Source: CAVTHW01 sp963734625 (GTDB lineage Bacteria; Acidobacteriota; Terriglobia; Bryobacterales; Bryobacteraceae). Taken from it: DNA of 64,000 nucleotides. The first letter of the stretch is position 1, and every line of letters starts with the position of its first letter. The stretch covers positions 351,802-415,801 of the forward strand of contig CAVTHW010000016.1 of the NCBI GenBank assembly GCA_963734625.1, read 5' to 3'. Below, piece after piece: positions 43,068-51,589 of the stretch. A model generated the notes under the pieces. That model saw only the letters and a list, made by a program, of their open reading frames with translations. It searched no databases and was not told the DNA's origin. Position numbers and translations under genes: made by a program.

Positions 43068-43095
43068 TTGATCCGATGAGGACGAAACGTATAAG
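43068..43095 (+). promoter_or_regulatory. Sigma-70 promoter of the glycine-zipper protein gene
   Basis: TTGATC at 43068-43073 and TATAAG at 43090-43095 with 16-bp spacing. A start near 43102 leaves a 32-base leader to ATG 43134. Confidence 0.55.
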
Positions 43096-43133
43096 ATACG
43101 CCTCGCGTCTCATCACTGACCGGAGTTTCGAAC

Positions 43134-43601
43134 ATGCGAAGAAAGCTGGCGTTTGTGGTCTTCCTCGCGCTCTCTTTGAGCGCTTTCGCGGCTCAGCCGC
43201 AGACCTCCGCACCTTCCTCTGATCGCCCGCAGGCGCAGGAGCTGACCCCCCAGGTGCTGGGTGAAATGCTTCGCACGGCGACGACATTTCATGAACTGGT
43301 CACGAAGCTAGACCCGAGCAAGTCGCTCGGTCCGGATCAGCATGTATTGGGCCCCGACGGCCAGTATCACCACCCCGTGAAGCGCACGGCGGCGTTTATT
43401 GGAGCCGGTGCGGGCGCAGGCGCAGCGATCGGTGGCATGACACACAGCACGAATGGCGTGTTTATCGGCGCCATCATCGGGAGCGCCGGCGGCCTGATCG
43501 TGGATCAAGTCATGCGTCACCGGGAAGAGACACGGGAGAAGGTCACATACAACCCGGCACCGGAAACCTCTCCGGATCCGCGCGAACTGCAGCGTCGTTA
43601 A
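43134..43601 (+). CDS. Secreted glycine-zipper protein
   Basis: 155 aa. Signal peptide (residues 1-19, ending SAFAA). A Pro/Ser/Gln-rich linker is followed by a small helix (LGEMLRTATTFHELVTKL). Residues about 82-125 form a hydrophobic glycine-zipper hairpin (AAFIGAGAGAGAAIGGMTHS, FIGAIIGSAGGLIVDQV). A charged tail follows. This style of protein is frequent in Acidobacteria; function unknown, perhaps in the outer membrane. Confidence 0.7.
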   Translation: MRRKLAFVVFLALSLSAFAAQPQTSAPSSDRPQAQELTPQVLGEMLRTATTFHELVTKLDPSKSLGPDQHVLGPDGQYHHPVKRTAAFIGAGAGAGAAIGGMTHSTNGVFIGAIIGSAGGLIVDQVMRHREETREKVTYNPAPETSPDPRELQRR

Positions 43602-43739
43602 CTGGAAAACGACCGCCGCCACGAGCCGATCCAGTAGGCGTCAGCGAGTCCCCCGATTGCGGGCGAGATCCTTCAGGCGTGATATAACCTAGCGCACGCG
43701 GCCCTCAGTGCCGCTTCGGCGGACTCCTGAAGAACCACT

Positions 43740-44591
43740 GTGGCACCCGGGGTTCGCCTGAAACACCCCATATCCTTGGCGTATACTGTCGGTTTGCGTA
43801 TTGGCTGGCTAACCGATATACATCTGAACTTCGTGTCCCCGGAAAAGCGCAGTGATTTCTACGCCGAGATTGGCGAGGCGAAGCTCGATGCACTTCTGCT
43901 CGGTGGGGACATCGGGGAGGCGGACTCGACAACTCAGCTCCTTATTGAGATCGAGAGTAGCCTGCAGATTCCCATTTACTTTGTGCTCGGCAATCACGAC
44001 TTCTATCGTGGGTCGATTGCCACGGTCCGTGAAGCAGTTTCGCGGCAGGCCGCCATCTCGCGCTGGCTGCATTGGCTTCCCGCAGTCGGAGTGGTGCCGC
44101 TGACGGCCAACACGGCTCTGGTCGGCCATGATTCGTGGGCCGATGGGCGCCTCGGGGACTTCTTCCAATCGGAAGTCGTGCTGAACGACTACATCCTGAT
44201 CACAGAACTGCGCAACTTGAGCAAACGTAGGCGCTACGCGAAGCTGAATACCTTGGGTGACGAGGCAGCTGACTTCCTGGGAAATCGCGTATGCGAGGCG
44301 TTGGCAGGGTGGTCGAACGTTATCGTTCTCACGCATGTGCCGCCGTTCCGCGAATCGTGCTGGTACGAAGGCCAGATTTCCAACGACCATTACCTGCCGC
44401 ACTTCGCTTGTCGTGCCGTGGGAGACCGCCTCAGTTCCATAATGTGCAAACACCCTGATAGAGTGATGACCGTCTTGTGCGGACATACACACAGCCCGGG
44501 CTCCGCCCTCATCCTCAACAATCTGGCGGTGCTTACCGGCGAGGCTCACTACGGTGAACCGCAACTTCAGCGGGTATGGGAGCTGGAGTGA
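43740..44591 (+). CDS. Metallophosphoesterase
   Basis: Up to 283 aa from GTG 43740. An in-frame TTG around 43794 (LRIGWLTDIHLN) would give a start closer to the domain, and no clear ribosome site decides. Calcineurin-like motifs in order: TDIHLN (D-x-H), LLGGDIGE (G-D), FVLGNHDFYRG (GNHD), VLTHVPPF (H), LCGHTHSPG (GHxH). These bind a di-metal centre that hydrolyses phosphomono- or diesters. Substrate unknown. It stands alone after a 138-bp gap. Confidence 0.82.
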   Translation: MAPGVRLKHPISLAYTVGLRIGWLTDIHLNFVSPEKRSDFYAEIGEAKLDALLLGGDIGEADSTTQLLIEIESSLQIPIYFVLGNHDFYRGSIATVREAVSRQAAISRWLHWLPAVGVVPLTANTALVGHDSWADGRLGDFFQSEVVLNDYILITELRNLSKRRRYAKLNTLGDEAADFLGNRVCEALAGWSNVIVLTHVPPFRESCWYEGQISNDHYLPHFACRAVGDRLSSIMCKHPDRVMTVLCGHTHSPGSALILNNLAVLTGEAHYGEPQLQRVWELE

Positions 44592-44751
44592 CTTGGCTTT
44601 TTTGAGACTCCAGTGGCGGATCGTGGGGACGGTGAAGAGGTCCACGGAGACTAGATGCGTGTGGCCAAAGCCAGATCTGAGGCGCAGACAAACGGCTGGC
44701 GGAACGAGGATTCACCGCCGTTACGTTGCAGGCAAACAGCGCCTGCCTCGA

Positions 44752-45288
44752 CTACGGCTCGCGAGGCGCAGTACCCTGCCGGAGCAGATCCAGTTTCACG
44801 TCTGCGGTACCCGCCTCGAAGAATCCGAGTTGTCTCGCTGCGGCTTCGCTGACGTTGATGATGCGCCTGGAATCGGGGAATCGGTCAACGATCCGCACCT
44901 CGACGGTTCTTCCGTTTGCCAGGTTCGTCACTTTCACGCGTGAACCCAAAGCATAGGTGGCGTGCCCTGCCACCATTTCCTTAGCGTTGAGGCGGCCGCC
45001 ACTGGCGGTTAGCCTGCCGTCAGAGCTCGAGGAGAAGAAACAGGCCTTCCCTGTCCCTCCGGATGTCGTGGAGCCGGTCCCGGAGTCATCCGCAACGGAT
45101 GCTGTCCGGGCGTGCGCGCTTGCCGAGCTCCCGGAACGAGGAGGTGGCGAGTCGGACTTTCCTGTGGCCGGCGCTGCCGATTCCTTTTCCCGGTTTTTCT
45201 CTGGGAACGGCGAGGGTTTGCGAGAGACCTGCTGCGCGCACAACGTCAACGCCAATATCGACGCCAGCAGAAGGACCCGTTGGCTCAT
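44752..45288 (-). CDS. RlpA-like septal-ring/double-psi beta-barrel protein (copy 1)
   Basis: 178 aa from ATG 45288, with GGAG 7 bases upstream. Signal peptide, then a long low-complexity Ser/Pro/Ala linker and a C-terminal DPBB: RLNAKEMVAGHATYALGSRV, KVTNLANGRTVEVRIVDRFP and DSRRIINVSEAAARQLGF. RlpA proteins cut or bind denuded glycan strands at the septum. The usual catalytic Asp-region DRGP is DRFP here. The GHATYALGSRVKVTNL pattern is otherwise typical. Encoded 50 bp after a second copy on the same strand. Confidence 0.8.
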   Translation of the reverse strand: MSQRVLLLASILALTLCAQQVSRKPSPFPEKNREKESAAPATGKSDSPPPRSGSSASAHARTASVADDSGTGSTTSGGTGKACFFSSSSDGRLTASGGRLNAKEMVAGHATYALGSRVKVTNLANGRTVEVRIVDRFPDSRRIINVSEAAARQLGFFEAGTADVKLDLLRQGTAPREP

Positions 45289-45337
45289 GACCATTCTCCG
45301 GCAGTGCACTTAACCCCGATCGTCCACCCTGTTTCGG

Positions 45338-45718
45338 CTACTGAACTTGCTCGATCCGGACCTTTGCGAGGCCCTCTTTGATGAACCCGAGTTCCTGGGC
45401 TGCGCGACGAGTGACGCTGAGGGCCCGTCCCTTCACGAAAGGACCCCGGTCGTTCACCGTGACGACCACACTCTTATCATTGGCAAGATTCGTGACCTTC
45501 AGCTTCGTCCCCATGGGGAACGTGCGGTGGGCTGCCGTCATCGCATCGCTGTCGAACTTCTCGCCACCGGCGGTAATGTGGCCGTTGTGCATTCTTGCGT
45601 AGTAGGAGCAAACACCGCTTGTGTCAGGCTGTGGCGTCGCGTCCGACTTTGGGGGAGTCTGTGCCACGCTCGCTGCCATAGATAGGGTTGTCGCGAAGAA
45701 CAATGCTGCAGAGCGCAT
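45338..45718 (-). CDS. RlpA-like septal-ring/double-psi beta-barrel protein (copy 2)
   Basis: 126 aa. Signal peptide (residues 1-19) then directly the barrel: SYYARMHNGHITAGGEKFDS, AMTAAHRTFPMGTKLKVTNL and VVTVNDRGPFVKGRALSVTR, with the DRGPF motif of active RlpA. The linker of the other copy is missing. This copy is upstream in transcription and probably ancestral to, or at least co-transcribed with, the one at 44752. Confidence 0.85.
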   Translation of the reverse strand: MRSAALFFATTLSMAASVAQTPPKSDATPQPDTSGVCSYYARMHNGHITAGGEKFDSDAMTAAHRTFPMGTKLKVTNLANDKSVVVTVNDRGPFVKGRALSVTRRAAQELGFIKEGLAKVRIEQVQ

Positions 45719-46124
45719 ATCGTATCCCTTGGTCCAAGAGCTTCATCCCTTTGGCTTCCTAGCCGGCTTCGATTGTACATCTGGCCGGACCGCCTCCACT
45801 GGGGGGGCCTTCCCGGCTCGTCCGGGATTCTTGTGGGTGAACTCGGAGCCGGCCGAAGTCGGCGCAGAATTTGTTAAGTCTGCGCGAAGCGCGCTAGAAG
45901 GGTTTGGCCCTACTGGATGAGCACCGGCAATACGCTTGAAGCGATTGGGACGATGGACTTTGAGTCCATGCACACCTTCCACGTGGCGAGCCGGAGAAGG
46001 GTCTGGGAGGCCCCCCTCGCAGAATCCTACGAATGGAACGCTTCAAGTCCCGAAGACCGCTGGGGAGCGATCAGGTCACCCACTAAAAGTCCAAAATGCC
46101 CGTTTTCCCGTGAAAGTGACGTCG
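45719..46124. other. Stretch without a recognised gene
   Basis: About 400 bases. A minus-strand open frame (45743-45982) has the low-complexity phrase HKNPGRAGKAPPVEAVRPDV and might be a leftover C-terminal tail, but I cannot assign it. Around 45945-45970 a perfect short stem TGGAC..GTCCA resembles an anticodon arm, but no tRNA can be folded around it. Nothing else seen. Confidence 0.35.
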
Positions 46125-46148
46125 GGCCAGCACAAGCTTGGGCTGGCC
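46125..46148. terminator. Hairpin, possible terminator of the minus-strand gene at 46170
   Basis: GGCCAGC (46125-46131) and GCTGGCC (46142-46148) form a 7-bp stem with a 10-base loop just past the stop of the small minus-strand gene. No clear T-tract follows on the minus strand, so intrinsic termination is uncertain. Confidence 0.3.
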
Positions 46149-46169
46149 TAGTCCAAGCGATCTCGGAGT

Positions 46170-46406
46170 TCACTTCGTGCCACTGGCCGTCTTCGTGCCC
46201 AGCGAGCTGGCCAGTTCCGTCAGATGTGCTTGTACGGCATTGCCTTTGCTCATGGAGTCGGCAAGATTACCTGCTTTGAATGCACCGCCATCTTCAACCC
46301 AGCCTTTCTTCACCGCGTCCACCTTCTCCGGCGCGTCCTGGGGCAGCTTGTGAGCCGCAGTCAAAGCCTTGGTGCGGGCTTCGGCAGCGGCCACCATTTC
46401 GGGCAT
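46170..46406 (-). CDS. Hypothetical small protein, possibly a gene fragment
   Basis: 78 aa, hydrophilic and helical, with AAAEARTKALTAAHKLPQDA and ending SSLGTKTASGTK. Upstream in another minus-strand frame is a TKPNYDTLKAQNG stretch that might be the true N-terminal part of a secreted protein, so the gene may be frameshifted. No family recognised. Confidence 0.3.
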   Translation of the reverse strand: MPEMVAAAEARTKALTAAHKLPQDAPEKVDAVKKGWVEDGGAFKAGNLADSMSKGNAVQAHLTELASSLGTKTASGTK

Positions 46407-46564
46407 GAAAACGCGTCGCCCTGCGCGGCAATGTGCTCCGAAGCCGCCCGTTCTGAGCCTTGAGCGTGTCGTAGTTGGGTTTGGTACAATCCTCCGTAGC
46501 TGAGCTCCCTGTTGACGCCAGCTAGTGGATTCTTGGAGCCAACGAGAAATAGAGGAGGACGCAT

Positions 46565-46969
46565 ATGGAGCGCATAGACGAACTCAAGCTGAAATACCAG
46601 TCGGTCTTGAACCTGATCCAGCAGAAGGGCGTACGACTCGCCCATCTGCACGTGCAGAACAACAAGCTCTTCATCCAGGGCGCCTGCCCGTCGGAAGAGA
46701 TCAAGAACGCGGTGTGGAACCAGGTGAAGCTTGTCGACGCCAGCTTCGGTGACCTGACCTGCGATTTGTCGGTGGACGCAAGCCTCGCACCCCCCGCACC
46801 GCAGGTCAAGACCTATACCGTCAAGGCAGGCGACTCGCTGTGGAAGATCGCCCAGCAGTTCTACGGGAATGGGTCGCAATACCCGAAGATCATTGCTGGG
46901 AACCCGGGCAGGCTGAAGGATGACAAGACCGTGATCCATCCCGGCGACGTTTTGGTCATTCCTGACTAG
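46565..46969 (+). CDS. BON-LysM protein (Kbp/YgaU-like)
   Basis: 134 aa. Residues about 5-65 are a BON domain (LNLIQQKGVRLAHLHVQNNK, LFIQGACPSEEIKNAVWNQV), and residues 80-133 a LysM domain (KTYTVKAGDSLWKIAQQFYG, VIHPGDVLVIPD). This is the domain pair and size of the potassium-binding protein Kbp (YgaU), a cytoplasmic K+ sensor. No signal peptide, which supports that. Followed by a DUF937 gene 41 bp later. AGAGGAGG precedes the ATG. Confidence 0.85.
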   Translation: MERIDELKLKYQSVLNLIQQKGVRLAHLHVQNNKLFIQGACPSEEIKNAVWNQVKLVDASFGDLTCDLSVDASLAPPAPQVKTYTVKAGDSLWKIAQQFYGNGSQYPKIIAGNPGRLKDDKTVIHPGDVLVIPD

Positions 46970-47010
46970 ACAACCATTACCGCGGCAGCGCGGAAGCGAG
47001 GAGAAACAGA

Positions 47011-47550
47011 ATGAACCCCATTCTGGACATGTTGATGAACGCGGCGGGCGGCGGAGCGGTGCAAAGAGTGGGCCAGCAGTTTGGACTCTCCGAGGACCAG
47101 ACCGGCAGTGCACTCGGTCAGCTTGTTCCGGCTCTCGTGGCGGGATTGCAGCGGAACACCTCGCAGCAAGGTGGCATGGAAGGGCTACTCGGGGCATTGA
47201 GCAGCGGCAACCATTCTGAGTATCTGGACAGGCCCGAACTACTAGAACAAGACACCACGAGGGAAGACGGCAACTCGATTCTTGGTCACATCTTCGGCAG
47301 CAAGGATGTCAGCCGTGCGGTTGCCGGGCGGGCCGCCGAACAGACGGGTATCGGCGCTGACATCTTGAAGAAGATGTTGCCGGTGGTGGCTACGATGGTG
47401 ATGGGAGGCCTGAGCAAGCAGAACGCGGCGGCCCCGGCTCAGGGGCTGGGAACGGGCAATCTTCTTAGCTCGCTACTTGACCAGAACCGCAGCGGGTCAA
47501 TGGCCGACGAAGTCGCCGGGCTGCTGGGGCGTTTCATGGGCGGCCGATAG
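47011..47550 (+). CDS. DUF937-family protein
   Basis: 179 aa. Helical repeats of the DUF937 type: AVQRVGQQFGLSEDQTGSAL with GQLVPALVAGLQRNTSQQGG, then HIFGSKDVSRAVAGRAAEQT and ADILKKMLPVVATMVMGGL. It ends with a Gly-rich AGLLGRFMGGR. Function unknown; often found near stress genes in Acidobacteria. A relative in YidB-like form is at 51188. Confidence 0.78.
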   Translation: MNPILDMLMNAAGGGAVQRVGQQFGLSEDQTGSALGQLVPALVAGLQRNTSQQGGMEGLLGALSSGNHSEYLDRPELLEQDTTREDGNSILGHIFGSKDVSRAVAGRAAEQTGIGADILKKMLPVVATMVMGGLSKQNAAAPAQGLGTGNLLSSLLDQNRSGSMADEVAGLLGRFMGGR

Positions 47551-47638
47551 CCTGGCCGGCCCTTTCTGAACGTCCGGGATATGGTAGCCGCTTGGCCGGC
47601 GGACAATGCAGTTAACGCGTGAAAGGAGTGTCTGTCTC

Positions 47639-47842
47639 ATGCAAGTCGCTAGAGTCACTGAAGTCATCGCGGCTTCGGATAAGAGTTTCGACGACGCCGT
47701 GACATTGGGAATAGCTCGCGCCTGCAAAAGGCTGAAGAATGTGTCGGGCGCCTGGGTAAAAGACCAGCAGGTGGTAGTCAGCAAGAACAAGATCACCGAG
47801 TATCGCGTGAATTTGAAAGTAACGTTCGTGTTGGAAGACTGA
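47639..47842 (+). CDS. Dodecin (flavin-binding)
   Basis: 67 aa from ATG 47639, preceded by AAAGGAG. ARVTEVIAASDKSFDDAVTL, KRLKNVSGAWVKDQQVVVSK and EYRVNLKVTFVLED cover the whole dodecin fold: one helix against a three-stranded sheet. Dodecins form hollow 12-mers that store flavin or CoA. The flavin-stacking Trp of the SGAWV segment is present. Confidence 0.88.
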   Translation: MQVARVTEVIAASDKSFDDAVTLGIARACKRLKNVSGAWVKDQQVVVSKNKITEYRVNLKVTFVLED

Positions 47843-48054
47843 CTGCGAACGGTGGCAGCTCGGCCTCACCCTTGACCTGCACAAGTCTCAAGGCTGGGCT
47901 GCTACTCTGCCCAAGAGGGGCGCTGTTCGGCCGCCTTCGCACGCGGATGGTTCACAGGTCTCGATGCTCCACCCAGGGCGTCTCTCGCGGCTGGTGAACC
48001 GGTGGCTGAGGACAAGCAGCCGCGAGGGGAACGATTTCTCGTCGCCGGGCCTCT

Positions 48055-48927
48055 ATGATCCCGAGCATCTTCAAGAACATTCGCAAGGCACTGGCGAACC
48101 TGAAGCCTGGCGACGTTCGAGCCGCCGCTGAGCGGATCGTCATCATCGGGCTGACCGCGAGCCACGGCGAGCGCTGCATGGCCATCGAGAGCTTCCTGGT
48201 CCCGCCAGACCTGTCTAAGGAAAAGCGAGTGGAGGCGCTACGGCACATCTATCACACGGACATTCCTGGAGCGCCAGCAGAATTCGACATCGAGATCCAA
48301 GATGAGGCCTTGCCCGCACGCCGAGGGGTGTTCGATTTCCGGTTCGGCGCCCCGATGTCGACGGTGAAACAGATCCTTCGAGACCACGATGAACTGAGTC
48401 TTCCCCTGGCCCGGCTGTTCCCACCGTTCCGGGAGGAAGTGTGCCGTCAGATCGTCCGGCGCATCTCGAGGGAAAACGCGTTGTTCTCAATGGCGACCGC
48501 CCTACCTAACGTTGTGCCGTCCGTTTTCGAACTGCCTTGGGCAGTTGGCGAATTCGCATCGGACACGACGATCCTGACAGTCAACCAGATCCGTATGGCG
48601 TTCCTCCTGGCCGCGGCGAGCGACCGCGAGGTAGGTTATGCCGCGCAGAAAGCTGAGATGGGGTCCATCATCGCAGGTGCGTTCGGATGGCGCGCGCTGG
48701 CGCGGGAATTGGTTGGCAAAGTCCCGCTTGGCGGCGGGCTCATTCCAAAAGCGGCTGTGGCCTACGCTGGTACGTTCGTGGTCGGAAAGTCCATTGTCCA
48801 GCTCCATCGTTTCGGGCGCGGCTTGTCGCGAAGCGAGCGGAAATCGGAGTACAAGAACGCCTACGCCCGTGGCAAGCGGATTGCCACCACGCTGTTCGAA
48901 GGTTTGCAAAGGAAGAAGAAGGGCTGA
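48055..48927 (+). CDS. DUF697-like helical membrane-associated protein
   Basis: 290 aa. The last 170 residues, NALFSMATALPNVVPSVFEL to AGTFVVGKSIVQLHRFG, resemble the DUF697 / YcjF domain (ALPNV..P-type start, NQIRMAFLLAAASDRE, GGGLIPKAAVAYAG). That domain is normally joined to a GTPase. Here the N-terminal part has no P-loop and reads as a short alpha/beta segment. It may act in a vesicle or membrane-stress process. A basic tail (GLQRKKKG) ends it. Confidence 0.6.
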   Translation: MIPSIFKNIRKALANLKPGDVRAAAERIVIIGLTASHGERCMAIESFLVPPDLSKEKRVEALRHIYHTDIPGAPAEFDIEIQDEALPARRGVFDFRFGAPMSTVKQILRDHDELSLPLARLFPPFREEVCRQIVRRISRENALFSMATALPNVVPSVFELPWAVGEFASDTTILTVNQIRMAFLLAAASDREVGYAAQKAEMGSIIAGAFGWRALARELVGKVPLGGGLIPKAAVAYAGTFVVGKSIVQLHRFGRGLSRSERKSEYKNAYARGKRIATTLFEGLQRKKKG

Positions 48928-48979
48928 GCGGCGTCGGCGGGTGGACCGGGTGCTCAACCCGCCGTTGAACGATCAAGCG

Positions 48980-49569
48980 ATGGATGGTGAACTCTCGAAC
49001 GGGCTGCCGTACCTGACGACCCTGGACAACCGAATCGTCAGGGCCGACACGGAGGCCAATGTCCTTCTGCGCGGCTTGAACCGGTCCGGACTGGAGTACT
49101 CCGAGCCGGATGAACAGGGCTTTCTTTCCGCAGCCGCGATCTCCCGCTCCAAGATTCAAGCCATCGTCAAAGAGTGGAACGCGAACATCATTCGCCTGCC
49201 TTTCAACCAGGACTGGGTTCTGCGTGGGCGGGGGAGTTGGACGGCTGACGCATATCGCAGTGCGTTGGATCAAGTGATCAGTTGGGCTTCCCGATTCGGC
49301 GCCTATACTCTGCTGGACCTACAGTGGCTGGATGCGGACCACCCTTATGGTGGAGACCGCAACTTGCGGCCAAAGTGCCAGTGTTCGCGGGCGAATGGGG
49401 TGGTGCCGACAGTGATCTCAAATGGGGCAAGAAGCTCGTCAATTGTTTCGACAGACTTAAAATGGGCTGGACGGCGTGGAGTTGGCACAACTCCCCTCTC
49501 ATCGTCGAGAAGTACACCCCCACTTCTTTTGGACGGATCGTTCGCTCACGCCTCTCTGCGTTGACTTAA
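48980..49569 (+). pseudogene. Glycoside hydrolase family 5 (cellulase-like) remnant with internal deletion
   Basis: From about ATG 48980: VLLRGLNRSGLEYSEPDEQG, EWNANIIRLPFNQDWVLRGR and YTLLDLQWLDADHPYGGDRN are the N-terminal half of a GH5. In another frame from about 49360 follows AKVPVFAGEWGGADSDLKWG and MGWTAWSWHNSPLIVEKY, the C-terminal part with the nucleophile Glu. About 120-150 residues between them, including the acid/base Asn-Glu-Pro, are gone. The fragment is inactive. Confidence 0.6.
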
Positions 49570-49900
49570 CCTGACAAACACACCACCGTCACCCACGGGC
49601 CTGCCCTGAAATCGCTGTCGGCGCAGACCAGCTTTCCCCGCATGACGGCGGTGAATCCGATTACGGTTAAGGTCGGCGAAGTGGTCACTGCGGCTGGCGA
49701 GAACCCCTTCCCGTACTTTGCCCCGAAAATGAAGGCGCCTACCTTCATTTCGGGAACGACGACGCACTGAGCCCTGCCTAGCGGCTCCTGCGGAATCGCC
49801 TTATCCGGTGCCTGCATGACCTCCAAGAACACAGTGGCGGCTGCATCCAGGCGCTTCTCAACGTCCGACTGTGCGGAGAGTGAGCGCTGAGCTATAACGC
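49566..49900 (-). pseudogene. SYLF/YSC84-domain remnant
   Basis: Minus strand: SDVEKRLDAAATVFLEVMQA, PDKAIPQEPLGRAQCVVVPE and MKVGAFIFGAKYGKGF match the beginning of a SYLF (DUF500) lipid-binding domain. The rest of the frame leaves the family, and about 90 residues of the domain are missing. Likely truncated by deletion. Confidence 0.5.
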
Positions 49901-50152
49901 CATTCCGCTGACGACTTTCATATTCGCGTCCTCCATTCCAGGGTTCTCGTCCTGGTCTGCTGGCCACTTCGAGTACGCATCTCCCAAAGCAGGGATGAGC
50001 CAACAGCGGACTGGGGCCAGACCAACTCAACTGTCGCGTCAGGCCAGAACTAGGGCGCGTTTCAGCGTCGATCCTCCTGCGAGCCGGAGCCGATTCCCAA
50101 CCACTCGCCGGTCCGGGAACGGGTCAGCGCCTGTAGGTCCCCGCTAGCGAAA

Positions 50153-50557
50153 CTACTTGCTCACGGGCGACGTGCAGAAAGAGCACCGCTTAGCGGCAAT
50201 CGGAATGCTGCTAAGGCACTCCGGGCACTCCTTCGAGGTCGGATCGGGAGGCGCCTCTCCCCGGCGCATCCGAGCCAGGAGCGCGTTCATTGGCATGATG
50301 ACAAAGAAGTAAACCGCCGCCGCGATCAGGATGAACGAGATCAGCGCGTTGACAAAGTCGCCGATCAAGAACTTACTAGCGTTGACCTCAAACATGATTG
50401 CAGAAAAATCAGGTTTCCCGACGATGGCGGCGATCAACGGGGTCAGCAGATCCTTTACCAAGGCGGTGACGACCGCGCCGAAAGCCCCGCCCATGACCAC
50501 AGCCACAGCCAGGTCCAGAACGTTTCCTCGCATGATGAACTGCTTGAAGCCTTTCAT
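50153..50557 (-). CDS. mscL: Large-conductance mechanosensitive channel with zinc-ribbon tail
   Basis: 134 aa from ATG 50557, preceded by AAAGGAGGAAG with good spacing. MscL start FKQFIMRGNVLDLAVAVVMG, then GGAFGAVVTALVKDLLTPLI, the second helix NALISFILIAAAVYFFVIMP, and MNALLARMRRGE. A C-terminal extension, CPECLSSIPIAAKRCSFCTS, has two CxxC pairs forming a zinc ribbon, as seen in MscL of several phyla. The channel opens when the membrane is stretched to release solutes during osmotic downshock. Confidence 0.93.
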   Translation of the reverse strand: MKGFKQFIMRGNVLDLAVAVVMGGAFGAVVTALVKDLLTPLIAAIVGKPDFSAIMFEVNASKFLIGDFVNALISFILIAAAVYFFVIMPMNALLARMRRGEAPPDPTSKECPECLSSIPIAAKRCSFCTSPVSK

Positions 50558-50832
50558 TTCTCTTCCTCCTTTAGTCGAACATGAGCCTGGGACCGCACGA
50601 TCGTAACATTTCCCACAGATCGGCTGACTCCACCAGCCACTACCAGCCAGTTGTCTCTCGAACGCGCCGTTGCAGATAGACGCGCACATGGCAGTATTTC
50701 CCCAGTGAGCACGCCGCCAAGCGCCGCCTGGGACGCCGTGGGAAGAGTATACTCTGTTCGAGGAGGAGGCTGGAACGCAGGATCTCTGGTCTGCTAGCGC
50801 TCAAGAGAACAAACGCTGTCAAGGAGGCTCAC

Positions 50833-51093
50833 ATGCTGCATTTCCTGTGGATGTGCATTATCGGGCTGGTGGCCGGTGTACTTGCTAAACTGATCATGCC
50901 TGGCAAGGATCCCGGCGGAATCATCGTCACGATGCTGCTCGGCATCGCCGGTTCCCTATTGGCTGGGTTTCTCGGACGAGCCTTGGGCTGGTATCAGGCG
51001 GGCCAAGGAGCCGGCCTGATAATGTCTGTGGTCGGCGCTATTGTGCTTCTGGCGATCTATCGCATCGTCAAGGGACGCTCGGCGGCCAGTTGA
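50833..51093 (+). CDS. GlsB/YeaQ/YmgE-family membrane protein
   Basis: 86 aa, three helices: LWMCIIGLVAGVLAKLIMPG, GGIIVTMLLGIAGSLLAGFL and IMSVVGAIVLLAIYRIV. The PGKDPGGIIVTMLLGIAGS pattern is the signature of the transglycosylase-associated / GlsB family, small stress-induced membrane proteins. AGGAGG precedes the ATG. Confidence 0.88.
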   Translation: MLHFLWMCIIGLVAGVLAKLIMPGKDPGGIIVTMLLGIAGSLLAGFLGRALGWYQAGQGAGLIMSVVGAIVLLAIYRIVKGRSAAS

Positions 51094-51187
51094 GGTGGAA
51101 TAGGCTTGGATCTGGAGACGGATCGTATTGCTCGGCGGGCAGTGCGGCTGAGCAGAGTTAGGCGGGCAAGGGCTGCTCACATCCATC

Positions 51188-51530
51188 GTGGAGATGCTCA
51201 GCAAACAGTGGAATGGCCTCGGCGGCCTGGCGGCGGCATTTCAACAGAAGGGCCTCGGGGATATCGTCTCGTCCCGGATCGGAACAGGACAGAACCTGCC
51301 GCTCTCCGCGAGTCAGATCCGGCAGGTGCCTGGGGGAGGAGCAAGTTCGAACTCTTGCCCAGAAGTCGGGGATTTCCACCGATGCAGCCGGTTCGCAGTT
51401 GGCCGATTTGCTGCCAGGCGTCGTGGACAGGCTCACACCGGGCGGCCAGATACCGGAGGGCGATGACCTGAAATCCGCCGGCCTCGGACTTCTTCTGAAC
51501 CTGTTGTCCGGAGGCAAGGCGGAATCCTAG
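51188..51530 (+). CDS. YidB-type DUF937 protein (one apparent frameshift)
   Basis: About 113 aa when an extra C near 51329-51330 is skipped; frames 51188-51466 and 51213-51530. NGLGGLAAAFQQKGLGDIVS, GTGQNLPLSASQIRQVLG (after correction), EEQVRTLAQKSGISTDAAGS and QLADLLPGVVDRLTPGGQIP match YidB (DUF937). The start is not certain: ATG at about 51194 is possible. Related to the protein at 47011. Confidence 0.7.
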
Positions 51531-51589
51531 CCGAGTGCCCGACCCCGTGATTGTTCGGGCTGTGACAGCGACGGGCACTGAGCAGGTCC

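Noticed and set aside
45940..45980. Stem TGGAC..GTCCA with loop resembling a Gln anticodon arm
   Set aside because: No acceptor stem, D-arm or T-arm with the usual invariant bases can be placed around it.
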